Below, in pieces: positions 1-8,536 of a DNA stretch of 64,000 bases. Location: contig NZ_VVIW01000011.1 of NCBI RefSeq assembly GCF_011682045.1, positions 62,001 to 126,000 of the forward strand, read 5' to 3'. A model generated the notes under the pieces. That model was not told the origin of the DNA and did not search any database. It saw nothing but the letters and a program-made list of their open reading frames with translations. Origin of the DNA: Massilia aquatica. GTDB taxonomy: Bacteria; Pseudomonadota; Gammaproteobacteria; Burkholderiales; Burkholderiaceae_D. The first letter of the stretch is position 1. Every line of letters starts with the position of its first letter. Both the position numbers and the translations under genes were made by a program.

Positions 1-498
1 CGCGTCGATCGGCACCGGCTGCGCACCGATCGCTTCCAACGCGGGCGTGAGCACGGCCAGTGCCGCGCAATCGCCTTCGATCCCGCAAAACGTGCCGCCG
101 AAGTGCCGCGCCACCTGCGCCGGATCGGCAAAGCTGCGGATCGGATGCACGCTCGCCGCCAGCGCCCCGGCCTGCGTGGCCGGCGCCAGTTCCGCCGCCG
201 ATCTGGCGCCGCTGCAATGGAACACGATGGCGCCCTGTAAGGGCTGGCAGCGGGCCAGTTGCGCGCACACGGGGCCGATCTGGTCGTCGCCGACGGCCAG
301 CATCCACACGTCGGCGCTGCGCATCCGGTCCATGGACGGCACTGCGCGCCCGGCCTTGACAAAGCCGACCGCGTCCTGCGCGCCCGCCTGCGAGCGGGTC
401 AGCACGTCCTGCACCGCAAACGCGCCAGTGGCGGCGAACAGGCGGCCCAGCACGCGCCCCACATGGCCGGCGCCGATCAGGTTGAGCGTGCGCGCCAC
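1..498 (-). CDS. Rossmann-like / DUF2520 oxidoreductase-type protein (partial, C-terminus outside window)
   Basis: The frame is open from a GTG at 498 to the window edge, giving 166 visible residues. The N-terminus carries the dinucleotide-binding fingerprint NLIGAGHVGRVLG, and CSGARSAAEL and SVHPIRSFADP follow, which fit the Rossmann_like-DUF2520 family related to ProC and F420-dependent NADP oxidoreductases. Members are presumed cytosolic NAD(P)-dependent enzymes, but the substrate is unknown. The GTG lies directly after the TAG of the upstream DUF924 gene in the same frame, so the two are almost certainly co-transcribed. The GTG start is chosen because of that junction and because the fingerprint begins only five residues later. 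Confidence 0.8.
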   Translation of the reverse strand, partial: MARTLNLIGAGHVGRVLGRLFAATGAFAVQDVLTRSQAGAQDAVGFVKAGRAVPSMDRMRSADVWMLAVGDDQIGPVCAQLARCQPLQGAIVFHCSGARSAAELAPATQAGALAASVHPIRSFADPAQVARHFGGTFCGIEGDCAALAVLTPALEAIGAQPVPIDA

Positions 499-1077
499 CT
501 AGAAGCCCGACCCCGGCTGCTTGAGGAATTCGATTTCCTCAGGCGTCGACGCACGCCCCAGGATCGCGTTACGGTGCGGGAAGCGGCCGAAGCGCGCGAT
601 TACGCCACGGTGGCGGTGCGCATAATCGAGCGCGCCTTCGAAGGCCTTGCCGTACTGCGCCAGCCCGGCAAACAGGTCCACCGCGCGCTCCTGCATGCGC
701 GCATCCTCGGCATGCTCGAAGGGCATGTAGACGAACCAGCGCTCCAGCGGCGTCAAGGTCTTGTCGGCGCCGGTGTCGACCAGGCGCATGGCGGCGGCCA
801 GCGCCAGCGCATCGCCCGAAAACGAGGCCGGCTGGCCACGCCAGGCGTTGCGCGTGAGCTGGTCGAGCAGCACGATGCGCGCCAGCGCCCCTTGGGGGCC
901 TAGCTCGTCCCACTCGCGCAGGCCGCCGGCGACGGCGTGTTCGAGCAGGGGGCCGAAACGCCCGGCCACCTCGGCGTCGAAAGCGTCGCTCTTGCGAAAC
1001 CAGACCTCGCGCGCCTCGCCATGGCCTTCGGCGCCGGCGGGCAGGAACCAGAAATCGAGTATGTCTTGTGCCTTCAT
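499..1077 (-). CDS. DUF924 family protein
   Basis: This 192-residue protein begins MKAQDILDFWF, followed by VWFRKSDAFDAEV, and contains GALARIVLLDQLTRNAWRG and PFEHAEDARMQERAV, the conserved blocks of the DUF924 family. Members are small, all-helical, probably TPR-like soluble proteins with no established biochemical role. The length is normal for the family. The ATG at 1077 lies 24 bases downstream of the MgtC-like gene, and the stop abuts the DUF2520 gene, so the three genes read as one transcription unit. The family call is secure; the function is unknown. Confidence 0.88.
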   Translation of the reverse strand: MKAQDILDFWFLPAGAEGHGEAREVWFRKSDAFDAEVAGRFGPLLEHAVAGGLREWDELGPQGALARIVLLDQLTRNAWRGQPASFSGDALALAAAMRLVDTGADKTLTPLERWFVYMPFEHAEDARMQERAVDLFAGLAQYGKAFEGALDYAHRHRGVIARFGRFPHRNAILGRASTPEEIEFLKQPGSGF

Positions 1078-1101
1078 GGCAGCTCCTTGGGTACGGCTTG
1101 A

Positions 1102-1848
1102 TTAATTACGGGCGTGGGAGATCTGAAAACTGTCGATGCCGTTGAACTGCGCCAGTTCGGCCGCCAGGTCCGACAGCGGCGCGCCGCTTTTTTTCGACAG
1201 TGCCAGCGCCACGAAACGCCATTCCTGCATATTGTTCTCGCTGCCGATGGTGAGCGAACCGCCGGCAATCGCGTAGCCGCGCGCCAGCGCGATGCGGCGC
1301 AGCGCATCTTCGCGCGGCACGAAGTCGTGCTTGAAGCGCATCATCACCGCCACCGCGTGGCGCGAGGGCAGCCAGGCTTCGAGCTTGGACAGGTAAATCA
1401 TGATCATCGCAGAAAAGAAGGCCAGCCCCATCGCGGCCAGGTAAAAGCCGACGCCGACCAGGATGCCGATCACCGACGAGGTCCAGATCGAGGCGGCCGT
1501 GGTCAGGCCGCTGATGTTGAACCCTTCGCGCATGATCACGCCCGCCCCCAGGAAGCCGATGCCCGTGACGATGCCCTGGATCACCCGGGTCGGATCGACC
1601 GCGGCCAGCAGGGAGGCGCCATGGCCGCCGAACCAGAAGCCCGGATAGCCGCCCACGATGGTCAGCGCGGCCGAGGCCATGCACACCAGGCCATAGGTGC
1701 GCATGCCGGCCGCGCGCCCGTGGTACGAACGCTCATAGCCGACCAAGAGCCCGAGCGCCAGGGCGCCCAGCAGATTGAGCAGGATCAGGCCATTGGTGGC
1801 AATTTCGGGTTTCGACCAGTAGGCCGCAATCAGCTCCGCGAACGACAT
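1102..1848 (-). CDS. MgtC/SapB family membrane protein
   Basis: The 248-residue product from the ATG at 1848 has an N-terminal membrane domain of about five helices. It carries the family motifs LVGYERS and GIGFLGAGVIMREG and ends in a soluble domain of roughly 85 residues. MgtC proteins are inner-membrane factors linked to growth in low magnesium and modulation of the F-type ATPase. The frame stays open upstream to 2013, but MSFAELIAAYW fits the family N-terminus and an AAGGAAAG ribosome-binding sequence precedes it. It follows the small 1884-2150 gene on the same strand. MgtC's exact role here cannot be read from the sequence. Confidence 0.88.
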   Translation of the reverse strand: MSFAELIAAYWSKPEIATNGLILLNLLGALALGLLVGYERSYHGRAAGMRTYGLVCMASAALTIVGGYPGFWFGGHGASLLAAVDPTRVIQGIVTGIGFLGAGVIMREGFNISGLTTAASIWTSSVIGILVGVGFYLAAMGLAFFSAMIMIYLSKLEAWLPSRHAVAVMMRFKHDFVPREDALRRIALARGYAIAGGSLTIGSENNMQEWRFVALALSKKSGAPLSDLAAELAQFNGIDSFQISHARN

Positions 1849-1883
1849 GCGCTTTCCTTCAGGGTGACACTCAGGGAACTTGG

Positions 1884-2150
1884 CTAGGAAGCGGGCTTCT
1901 TCTTCACCAGCTGCTTCTCGAAGGCGACATCGAGCTTGCTGACGCGGCGCGCCACCTGCGGCCCGAGCTTGTTGACAAAGGCGACGAATTGGTCGAGGTC
2001 GAGCGGGGCGCACAGGGGCGGCTCGCCCGGCGCTTCGGACAGGAAGAACAGGCCTTCGCTGGTACGGGCCATCGAGTAGCCGGCGTTGCCGCTGCGGACC
2101 TTGAGGCGGTCGACGGCGGCGCTGGCGCGGGTTGAACGTGCGGTCGACAT
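1884..2150 (-). CDS. Small hypothetical protein (88 aa)
   Basis: I do not recognise this protein. It starts MSTARSTRASAAVDRL, is mixed alpha/beta in character, and ends in a Lys-rich tail (KQLVKKKPAS). There is no signal peptide or membrane segment. Its ATG shares its A with the TGA of the aminopeptidase P gene (TGATG at 2148-2152), so translation is probably coupled to that gene. A longer frame runs up to 2306, but it only overlaps the aminopeptidase coding sequence and is not supported. Confidence 0.7.
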   Translation of the reverse strand: MSTARSTRASAAVDRLKVRSGNAGYSMARTSEGLFFLSEAPGEPPLCAPLDLDQFVAFVNKLGPQVARRVSKLDVAFEKQLVKKKPAS

Positions 2151-3985
2151 CAGATCTCCTGCGTGCGTAGTTGAAGCCAGGCGGCGGCCGGGCCGCTCAC
2201 GTGCGGCGCCAGGCGCGCGCGCACGGTGGCGTGGTAGTCGTTGATCCAGGCGATGTCGTCGGCGCGCAGCAGCGGCAGGTGCAGGCAGCGCGTGTCGATC
2301 GGGCACAGGGTCAATGTTTCGAAGCGCAGCCAGTCGCCGAATTCGGTTGGCTCTGTCGCCACGTTCAGCACCAGGTTTTCGATGCGGATGCCCCAGCGGC
2401 CGGGCCGGTAGATGCCCGGTTCGACCGACGTGATCATGCCCTCTTCCATGGCGGTGTGCGGCTCCGGCATGGCGCTTGCGGAGATCGACTGCGGGCCTTC
2501 GTGCACGTTCAGGAAGAAGCCGACCCCGTGCCCGGTGCCGTGGCCGTAGTCGATGCCGGCGGCCCAGATCGGGGCGCGCGCCAGCGCATCGAGCATCGGC
2601 GAACGGGTGCCGCGCGGGAAGCGCGCCGACGACAGTGCGATCACGCCCTGAAGCACCCGGGTAAAGTCGCTGCGCTGCTCCTCGCTGGTGGCGCCGACCG
2701 GCACCACGCGGGTGATGTCGGTGGTGCCGCCCAGGTACTGGCCGCCGGAGTCGATCAGCAGCAGGCCGTCGCCTTCGATGACGGCGTGCGCGGCTTCGCT
2801 GGCGCGGTAATGGATGATGGCGCCGTTGGCGTTAAAGCCGGCGATGGTGCCGAAACTGGGGCTCACAAAATTCGGCCGGCGCGCGCGCGCGGCCGTGATG
2901 TGGCGGTCGATGGCCACTTCGGTCAACGGGGCGCGCGCCGGGTTGGCCAGTTCGGCCTCGAGCCAGGCGAAAAATTCGCACAGGGCCGCGCCATCGTGCT
3001 CCATGGTGGCGCGCACGTGGGCGGCGTCGGGCGCGGATTTTTTCGATTTGGCGAAGGTGCTCGGGTTGATCGCTTCGATCACCATGACGCCCGCTGCGAC
3101 GGCGCCCCGCATGCCGGCGGTGATGCGGCGCGGGTCGACCAGCAGCGCGCTGTCGGCGGGAAGCGCGGCCAGCGCGGCGGCGGCGGCGTCGTACGGGGCC
3201 AGGCTCACGCCATCTTGCAAGAGGCGCGCGCGCAGGTCGGCCGGGATCTTGGCTTCGCCCACGAACAGGGTCGCGCTGTCAGGCCCGAGCAGCGCATGCG
3301 CCAGGAACACCGGGTTGTAGCTCACGTCGGCGCCGCGCAGGTTGAACAGCCAGGCGATGTCGTCGAGGGTGGAGATGAAATGGCGCTCCGCGCCCAGTTT
3401 TGCCATGGCGGCGCGGGTAGCGGCCAGCTTGTCGGCGCGGCTCAGGGAGGCGAACGGCGCAGCGTGCTCGAACACCGGCTGCGGCGGCAGCGCCGGGCGC
3501 TCGCTCCAGACGCCGTCGAGCAGGTCGATATCGGTGCGCAGAACGATGCCGCGCGCTGTCAATGCGTCCGCCAGCAGGCGCGCGGTGGACAGGCCCAATA
3601 CACGGGCGTCCACCGCCACCGTCTGGCCGGGGGCCAGGCTGGCGGCCAGCCAGTCGATGTGCAGCAGGCTGGCGCCGGACGGGATCTTCATCAGTTGCAC
3701 GCTGCTGCCGGCCAGTTCGGTGTCGGCCTGGGTCCAGTAGCGGGCGTCGGTCCAGCAGCCGGCGAAGTCCTGTGTGGCGATGAAGGTGCCGACCGAGCCG
3801 GTGAAACCGGTCAGCCATTCGCGCCCCTGCCAGCGGCCGGGCAGGTATTCGGACAGGTGCGGGTCGGACGAAGGGATGATGCAGGCGTCGACCTGCGCGC
3901 CCCGCATGGCGGCGCGCAGTTGCGCGAGGCGTTCATCGCGCGTGGTGGAGGTGGGCATGGGCAGCGTTGAATCGGGTGGTGTCAT
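2150..3985 (-). CDS. Aminopeptidase P family protein (Xaa-Pro aminopeptidase, M24B, long three-domain type)
   Basis: This 611-residue enzyme removes an N-terminal residue that precedes proline. Two creatinase-type N-terminal domains (about residues 20-310) precede a C-terminal pita-bread domain. The metal ligands are visible as the aspartates of LLLIDSGGQYLGGTTDITR, the histidine region GHGTGHGVGFFLNVHEGP, and glutamates in EEGMITSVEPGIY and IRIENLVL. The length matches the roughly 600-residue class that resembles eukaryotic cytosolic APP, rather than the 440-residue E. coli PepP. No signal peptide is seen, so it is probably cytosolic. An in-frame ATG ten codons downstream (MPTSTTRDERL) is an alternative start. 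It heads the small-protein/MgtC gene string. Confidence 0.93.
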   Translation of the reverse strand: MTPPDSTLPMPTSTTRDERLAQLRAAMRGAQVDACIIPSSDPHLSEYLPGRWQGREWLTGFTGSVGTFIATQDFAGCWTDARYWTQADTELAGSSVQLMKIPSGASLLHIDWLAASLAPGQTVAVDARVLGLSTARLLADALTARGIVLRTDIDLLDGVWSERPALPPQPVFEHAAPFASLSRADKLAATRAAMAKLGAERHFISTLDDIAWLFNLRGADVSYNPVFLAHALLGPDSATLFVGEAKIPADLRARLLQDGVSLAPYDAAAAALAALPADSALLVDPRRITAGMRGAVAAGVMVIEAINPSTFAKSKKSAPDAAHVRATMEHDGAALCEFFAWLEAELANPARAPLTEVAIDRHITAARARRPNFVSPSFGTIAGFNANGAIIHYRASEAAHAVIEGDGLLLIDSGGQYLGGTTDITRVVPVGATSEEQRSDFTRVLQGVIALSSARFPRGTRSPMLDALARAPIWAAGIDYGHGTGHGVGFFLNVHEGPQSISASAMPEPHTAMEEGMITSVEPGIYRPGRWGIRIENLVLNVATEPTEFGDWLRFETLTLCPIDTRCLHLPLLRADDIAWINDYHATVRARLAPHVSGPAAAWLQLRTQEI

Positions 3986-4000
3986 TAGTCTAATGATACC

Positions 4001-4028
4001 TCTATCGCGCCCGGCCGTGGCGTATCAA
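4001..4028 (-). promoter_or_regulatory. Candidate sigma70 promoter for the aminopeptidase P gene
   Basis: Read on the minus strand, TTGATA (4028-4023) and GATAGA (4006-4001) are separated by 16 bases and end 15 bases upstream of the ATG at 3985. The -10 match is imperfect, so this is only a candidate, but the gap to the preceding lipoprotein gene needs a promoter of its own. Confidence 0.3.
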
Positions 4029-4125
4029 GCGCGCGCTGCCACGGCAGGCTTGAGCGCCATGCGCACACGCTGCCTGGCGAGCACGCAAGTGCAAGCCGGC
4101 ACTTACTCAGAGATTGCCCGCTTCT

Positions 4126-4641
4126 TCAGCCCTTGATGACTTTGTATACGGTGACATCGATTGTGTTCACACTGAGCGCTTGCACTCGGCCATGCTCATC
4201 GAATGTAAAAGTGAAATCGACCTTTACCGCCGGGTCGGACCAATTCGACGTGTCGAACCTTGCGCCAATATTTTTCAATCTCCATTTTCTGACGAAACTG
4301 CACAGTATCGAATCGGGAATGAGAGCCGGGATGCATTCGCCATGGTTTCCGGTAAAGGTGCTTTCAACCCTGCTCTGTTCCTGATCTAAAAAAAGATCGT
4401 TGCCGAGCAATTCCAGTGTCGCTTGATTGATGCCGACAACACGACGCGGTCCTGAACTAGGATCGGCGGGCCTCCCGGATTCATGCGAATGGCGCAACAG
4501 ATCCGACAGGACGTCGTTATCCAGAACACTAAAGTCATCACGCGCTGCAGGCATATAACATCCTGCCAATGTCGAGATCAACATGCAGATCACTCCCGCT
4601 TTTGCTACTGACACTAAACAAATATCGTGAACTCTTCCCAC
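4126..4641 (-). CDS. Putative lipoprotein, unknown function
   Basis: The 171-residue product starts at a GTG (4641) preceded by TGGAG eight bases upstream. It has a signal sequence ending in the lipobox LAGC, with acylatable Cys28, so it is probably an outer-membrane or periplasmic lipoprotein. The mature part has two further cysteines (GECIPAL and SILCSF), which could form a disulfide, and a C-terminal stretch VDFTFTFDEHGRVQALSV suggestive of a beta-rich domain. I do not recognise the family. Its base composition is visibly more AT-rich than its neighbours', suggesting acquisition or weak constraint. The open frame continues to a GTG at 4692, which lacks a ribosome-binding site. Confidence 0.65.
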   Translation of the reverse strand: MGRVHDICLVSVAKAGVICMLISTLAGCYMPAARDDFSVLDNDVLSDLLRHSHESGRPADPSSGPRRVVGINQATLELLGNDLFLDQEQSRVESTFTGNHGECIPALIPDSILCSFVRKWRLKNIGARFDTSNWSDPAVKVDFTFTFDEHGRVQALSVNTIDVTVYKVIKG

Positions 4642-4731
4642 GTTTAATACTCCAGAAATAGAAAATCTTTTGGACGAAACCGCGGCGCACACGCATTTTC
4701 CGGGAAACCAGCCTGCTCGGCATCAAAAAAC

Positions 4732-5418
4732 TCACGCTTGGAAGTGGCGCAGCCCTTCCAGGTCGAGCACGCGGATGCCGCCGTAATCGAGCCGCACCAA
4801 GCCTTCTTTTTCGAGCAGCTGCAAGGCCTGGTTGGCGCGCTGGCGCGAAGCGCCCGACAGGTAGCCGATTTCTTCCTGCGAAATCTGCACCATCTTTTCC
4901 AGCCCCGGGTACAGGTGCGAGTTGAACATGGCGGCCAGGCAGCGCGCCACGCGGGTATCGATATCGAGCGTGCGGTCGTTTTCGACCAGGCCGATGAACT
5001 GGCCCAGGCGCTCGTTGAGCTGCATCAGCAGAAAACGCGTGAACGGCAGGCTCACTTCCAGCAGCCATTCGAAGGTTTCGCGCGGCATGCGCGCCACGCG
5101 CGTGTCGCGCAGCGCCATCACATCGTATTTGCGCATCTGGTCCTTGAGCAGCGAGCCTTCGCCGAACCAGCCGCCGGTGGGTACGCCGGCAAACGTCACG
5201 TTTTTCCCGGACGGCGAAAAATTGTTGATCTTGACCAGCCCGTCGATGATCCCGACCCAGTTTTCCAGCGGCTCACCCTTGCGGCATACAAATCCGCCCT
5301 TGGGCACGAACTGTTCGAAGCAGTCGGCCTCCACCCGGATCATCTCGGCGCTCGTGAGGGTGCGGGCCCAGATGGTCGAGCGCAGGTGATCTATTAATGT
5401 CTGTGTCTGGTTTGTCAT
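4732..5418 (-). CDS. Crp/Fnr family transcriptional regulator
   Basis: The 228-residue protein has an N-terminal cyclic-nucleotide-binding-type beta-roll (about residues 20-130; PTGGWFGEGSLL resembles the phosphate-binding cassette). A long helix follows, then a C-terminal Crp-type winged helix (IGYLSGASRQRANQAL). There are no Fnr-type N-terminal cysteine clusters, so oxygen sensing through an iron-sulfur cluster is unlikely. The frame is open back to 5634, but MTNQTQTLIDHLRSTIW is the family-like start. It is divergent from the acyl-CoA synthetase gene and the two share a 155-base control region, which makes control of the downstream import cluster a reasonable inference. The ligand is unknown. 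Confidence 0.88.
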   Translation of the reverse strand: MTNQTQTLIDHLRSTIWARTLTSAEMIRVEADCFEQFVPKGGFVCRKGEPLENWVGIIDGLVKINNFSPSGKNVTFAGVPTGGWFGEGSLLKDQMRKYDVMALRDTRVARMPRETFEWLLEVSLPFTRFLLMQLNERLGQFIGLVENDRTLDIDTRVARCLAAMFNSHLYPGLEKMVQISQEEIGYLSGASRQRANQALQLLEKEGLVRLDYGGIRVLDLEGLRHFQA

Positions 5419-5458
5419 TGTGCGCCGCAGCATCGAAAGTCGCGAATTTGAGGCGCAA

Positions 5459-5476
5459 TTGTCATCCAAAAGACAA
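5459..5476. promoter_or_regulatory. Candidate palindromic operator in the divergent control region
   Basis: The sequence TTGTC-N8-GACAA is a perfect five-base inverted repeat placed between the divergent Crp/Fnr-type gene (start 5418) and the acyl-CoA synthetase gene (start about 5574). Its size suits a dimeric winged-helix regulator of this family. Binding is inferred, not shown. Confidence 0.35.
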
Positions 5477-5573
5477 CCTCCCCGGCCAACGCGAGCTAAT
5501 ATCATCACACAAAAAACGCGCCACCCCGCTTTTGACGTTTGCGGAGGGGCCAGACAAACAAAAGGGGACGCTG

Positions 5574-7529
5574 GTGCAGACACTCGATGGCTCGCAATTG
5601 CAGACTTTTCCACGGCGCCTGCTGGCGCACGCACAGGAACGCCCGCAGCGCCCCGCCTTCCGCGAAAAGCACCTGGGCATCTGGCAGACCTGGAGCTGGC
5701 TGGAGGTCAACGCTGAAGTGCGCGCGCTGGCCTGCGGCCTGGCCTCGCTCGGTTTTGCGCGCGGCATGAACCTGGCCATCATCGGCGACAACCGCCCGCG
5801 CCTGTACTGGGCCATGCTGGCCGCGCAAGCCATTGGCGGCGTGCCGGTGCCACTGTACCAGGACGCGCCGGCGGCCGACATGGCGTATGTGCTCAACGAC
5901 GCCGAAATCGCCTTTGCCATCGTCGAGGACCAGGAGCAGGTCGACAAGCTGCTCGAACTGCAGGCCCTGTGCCCGCAGGTGCGCCACATCGCTTTTGATG
6001 ACGAACGCGGCATGCGCCACTACAAGCAGGCCGGCCTGACCTCGTTCGCCGCGCTGCAAGCGCTCGGCCGCGCGTGGGACCAGGCCCACCCCGGCGCCTT
6101 CGACGCCGCCGTGGCGGCGGGCGCCGGCAGCGACATTGCGATCATCCTGTACACCTCCGGCACCACCGGCAAACCGAAGGGCGTATGCCAGTCGCATACG
6201 GCGCTGATGGCGGCCGGCGTGGGCGGGGTCGGCTTCGACAAGCTCACCGACCGCGAAGATATCCTGTCGTACCTGCCGATGGCGTGGGTGGGCGACTGCC
6301 TGTTCTCGCTGGCGCAGGCCATGGTGGCCGGCTTTACGGTCAACTGCCCGGAGTCGGGCGACACGGTGCTGACCGACCTGCGCGAGATCGGACCGACCTA
6401 CTACTTTGCGCCGCCGCGCGTGTTCGAGAACATGCTCACCACCGTCATGATCCGGATGGAAGACGCGAGCGCCATCAAGCGCAAGATGTTCCACCATTTC
6501 ATGGACGTGGCCAGGCGCTGCGGCGCCGATATTTTGGACGGCAAACCGGTATCGGGCGCGGACCGCGCCGCGTATGCGCTCGGGAGCCTGCTGGTGTATG
6601 GCCCGCTGAAAAATGTGCTTGGCCTGTCGCGCGTGCGCGTGGCCTACACCGCCGGCGCGGCGATCGGACCGGACCTGTTCCGCTTCTACCGCTCGATCGG
6701 CGTCAACCTCAAGCAGCTGTACGGCTCCACCGAAACCTGCGCCTACGTGTGCCTGCAACCGGACGGGAACATCAAGTTCGACAGCGTCGGCCTGCCGGCG
6801 CCCGGCGTCGAGGTGAAAATCGCCGCCAGCGGCGAGGTGCTGGTCAAGTCGGCCGCCACCATGGCCGGCTATTTCAAGCGCGCCGATGCGACGGCGGAAG
6901 TGATCGACGCCGACGGCTACTTTCATACGGGCGACGCCGGCATTTTCGATGCCGAAGGCCACCTGAAAATCATCGACCGCGCGGCCGACGTGGGCAAGAT
7001 GGACTGCGGCGCAATCTTCGCCCCGAACTACATCGAGAACAAACTCAAGTTCTTCCCGTTCATCAAAGAGGCGGTCGCGTTCGGAAACGCGCGCAGCCAG
7101 GTGTGCGCCTTCATCAATATCGACATGGAAGCGGTCGGCAACTGGGCCGAGCGGCGCAATATTGCCTACGCCGGCTACACCGACCTGGCCGCGCACGGCA
7201 CCACCTACGACCTGATACGCGACTGCGTCGAGAAGGTCAACGCCGACCTGGCCGGCGAAGCGCTGATGGGCGCGACCCAGATCCACCGCTTCCTGGTGCT
7301 GCACAAGGAGCTCGACCCGGACGACGATGAACTGACGCGCACGCGCAAGGTGCGGCGCAAGTTCATCGCCGACAAATACGCGGTGCTGATCGAGGCGCTG
7401 TACACCGACAAGACCAGCCAGTTCATCAGCACCCAGGTCAAGTTCGAAGATGGACGCGTAGGAACGGTCAGCGCCGATCTGCGCATCTGTGGGGCCACCA
7501 CCTACCCTGTTCTGGAGAAGGCTGCGTGA
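5574..7529 (+). CDS. AMP-dependent acyl-CoA synthetase/ligase (long-chain type)
   Basis: This adenylate-forming enzyme activates a carboxylic acid to its CoA thioester. Diagnostic motifs are the P-loop-like YTSGTTGKPKGV, YGSTET, and YFHTGDAGIFD with the following hinge. The 651-residue length fits the FadD15/long-chain class that lies beside Liv-type ABC transporters in betaproteobacteria. The start is set at the GTG at 5574, seven bases after an AGGGGA ribosome-binding site. The frame is open back to 5397, but that part overlaps the divergent regulator gene and the control region. The gene leads the five-component ABC transporter operon, so the enzyme probably traps the imported substrate. 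The substrate itself cannot be assigned. Confidence 0.88.
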   Translation: MQTLDGSQLQTFPRRLLAHAQERPQRPAFREKHLGIWQTWSWLEVNAEVRALACGLASLGFARGMNLAIIGDNRPRLYWAMLAAQAIGGVPVPLYQDAPAADMAYVLNDAEIAFAIVEDQEQVDKLLELQALCPQVRHIAFDDERGMRHYKQAGLTSFAALQALGRAWDQAHPGAFDAAVAAGAGSDIAIILYTSGTTGKPKGVCQSHTALMAAGVGGVGFDKLTDREDILSYLPMAWVGDCLFSLAQAMVAGFTVNCPESGDTVLTDLREIGPTYYFAPPRVFENMLTTVMIRMEDASAIKRKMFHHFMDVARRCGADILDGKPVSGADRAAYALGSLLVYGPLKNVLGLSRVRVAYTAGAAIGPDLFRFYRSIGVNLKQLYGSTETCAYVCLQPDGNIKFDSVGLPAPGVEVKIAASGEVLVKSAATMAGYFKRADATAEVIDADGYFHTGDAGIFDAEGHLKIIDRAADVGKMDCGAIFAPNYIENKLKFFPFIKEAVAFGNARSQVCAFINIDMEAVGNWAERRNIAYAGYTDLAAHGTTYDLIRDCVEKVNADLAGEALMGATQIHRFLVLHKELDPDDDELTRTRKVRRKFIADKYAVLIEALYTDKTSQFISTQVKFEDGRVGTVSADLRICGATTYPVLEKAA

Positions 7530-7542
7530 GGAGCGCGTTGCG

Positions 7543-8379
7543 ATGAATATGAACGAACCTAATGAACCAGCGATGAATGAGCCGGCAGCGGCGGGACCGG
7601 CGCGCAAGATCGGCCCGGTGATCCTAGACCTGAACAACATCTCGCTGTCGTTCGGCGGGGTCAAGGCGCTCACCGATATTTCGTTCAACGTGAGGCAGCA
7701 CGAAATCCGCGCCATCATCGGACCGAATGGGGCTGGCAAGAGCTCGATGCTGAACGTGATCAACGGCGTGTACCGCCCGCAGCAAGGCGAGATCGTGCTG
7801 CGCGGGGAGCACCGCAAGAACATGGACTGTTATGGCGCGGCCAAGGCGGGCATTGCGCGCACGTTCCAGAACATCGCGCTGTTCAAGGGGATGACGGTGC
7901 TGGACAACATCATGACCGGCCGTAACCTGAAGATGAAGTCAAATTTCCTGATGCAGGCCTTGTACTGGGGGCCGGCGCGGCGCGAAGAGATTGCGCACCG
8001 CGAAAAGGCGGAGGAAATCATCGACTTCCTGGAAATCCAGGCGATCCGCAAGACGCCGGTGGGGCGCCTGCCGTACGGGCTGCAAAAGCGCGTGGAGCTG
8101 GGGCGGGCGCTGGCGGCCGAACCCGATATCCTGCTGCTCGATGAACCGATGGCGGGCATGAACGTGGAGGAGAAGCAGGACATGTGCAGGTTCATTCTCG
8201 ACGTGAACGACCAGTTCGGGACCACCATCGTGCTGATCGAGCATGACATGGGCGTGGTGATGGATATTTCGGACCGCGTTGTGGTGCTCGATTACGGCAA
8301 GAAGATCGGGGACGGCACGCCGGATGAAGTGCGCAGCAATCAAAACGTGATTAATGCGTATCTGGGAGTGGCGCATTGA
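7543..8379 (+). CDS. livG: Branched-chain-type ABC transporter ATPase (LivG-like)
   Basis: The 278-residue ATPase has Walker A GPNGAGKSS, a Q-loop region (ARTFQNIALF), the LivG-style signature LPYGLQKRVELGRAL, Walker B ILLLDEPMAG and a switch histidine in LIEHDMGVV. It has a short acidic, Asn/Pro-rich N-terminal extension before the ABC fold. The ATG at 7543 is used because TGAGGAG precedes it, overlapping the stop of the synthetase gene. Together with the permeases, binding protein and second ATPase downstream it forms a complete HAAT-family importer. The symbol denotes family position only; the substrate need not be an amino acid. Confidence 0.9.
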   Translation: MNMNEPNEPAMNEPAAAGPARKIGPVILDLNNISLSFGGVKALTDISFNVRQHEIRAIIGPNGAGKSSMLNVINGVYRPQQGEIVLRGEHRKNMDCYGAAKAGIARTFQNIALFKGMTVLDNIMTGRNLKMKSNFLMQALYWGPARREEIAHREKAEEIIDFLEIQAIRKTPVGRLPYGLQKRVELGRALAAEPDILLLDEPMAGMNVEEKQDMCRFILDVNDQFGTTIVLIEHDMGVVMDISDRVVVLDYGKKIGDGTPDEVRSNQNVINAYLGVAH

Positions 8380-8403
8380 AGCGATCACCAAAAACTATCA
8401 GCG

Positions 8404-8507
8404 CGTCGCCCCCGCGCCAAGGCGGCCCTCGGCAGGGGTCCATAGCACCTATGCTCAAAGGTGCTATAGATTCCCGCGGGGCCGCCAAGGCCTGCGCGGG
8501 AACGACG
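8404..8507. repeat. REP-like palindromic repeat (diverged copy)
   Basis: This 104-base inverted repeat fills the gap between the livG and livH genes. Its outer arms read CGTCGCCCCCGCGC and, inverted, CGTCGTTCCCGCGC. Its inner arms are CCATAGCACCT and AGGTGCTATAG. The same core recurs at 22439-22519, and the outer stem alone recurs at 14412-14439. The right arm contains ATTCCC and the copy ends in GGGAAC, the half-sites of dRS3-type repeats. In the mRNA it would form a large hairpin inside the transporter operon. Confidence 0.75.
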
Positions 8508-8536
8508 GGGTTAACCGATGGACCTGAGGACGCACC

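Noticed and set aside
5505-7823. Minus-strand frame of 772 codons over the acyl-CoA synthetase gene
   Set aside because: Shadow of a well-supported plus-strand enzyme. No domains and no start signal.
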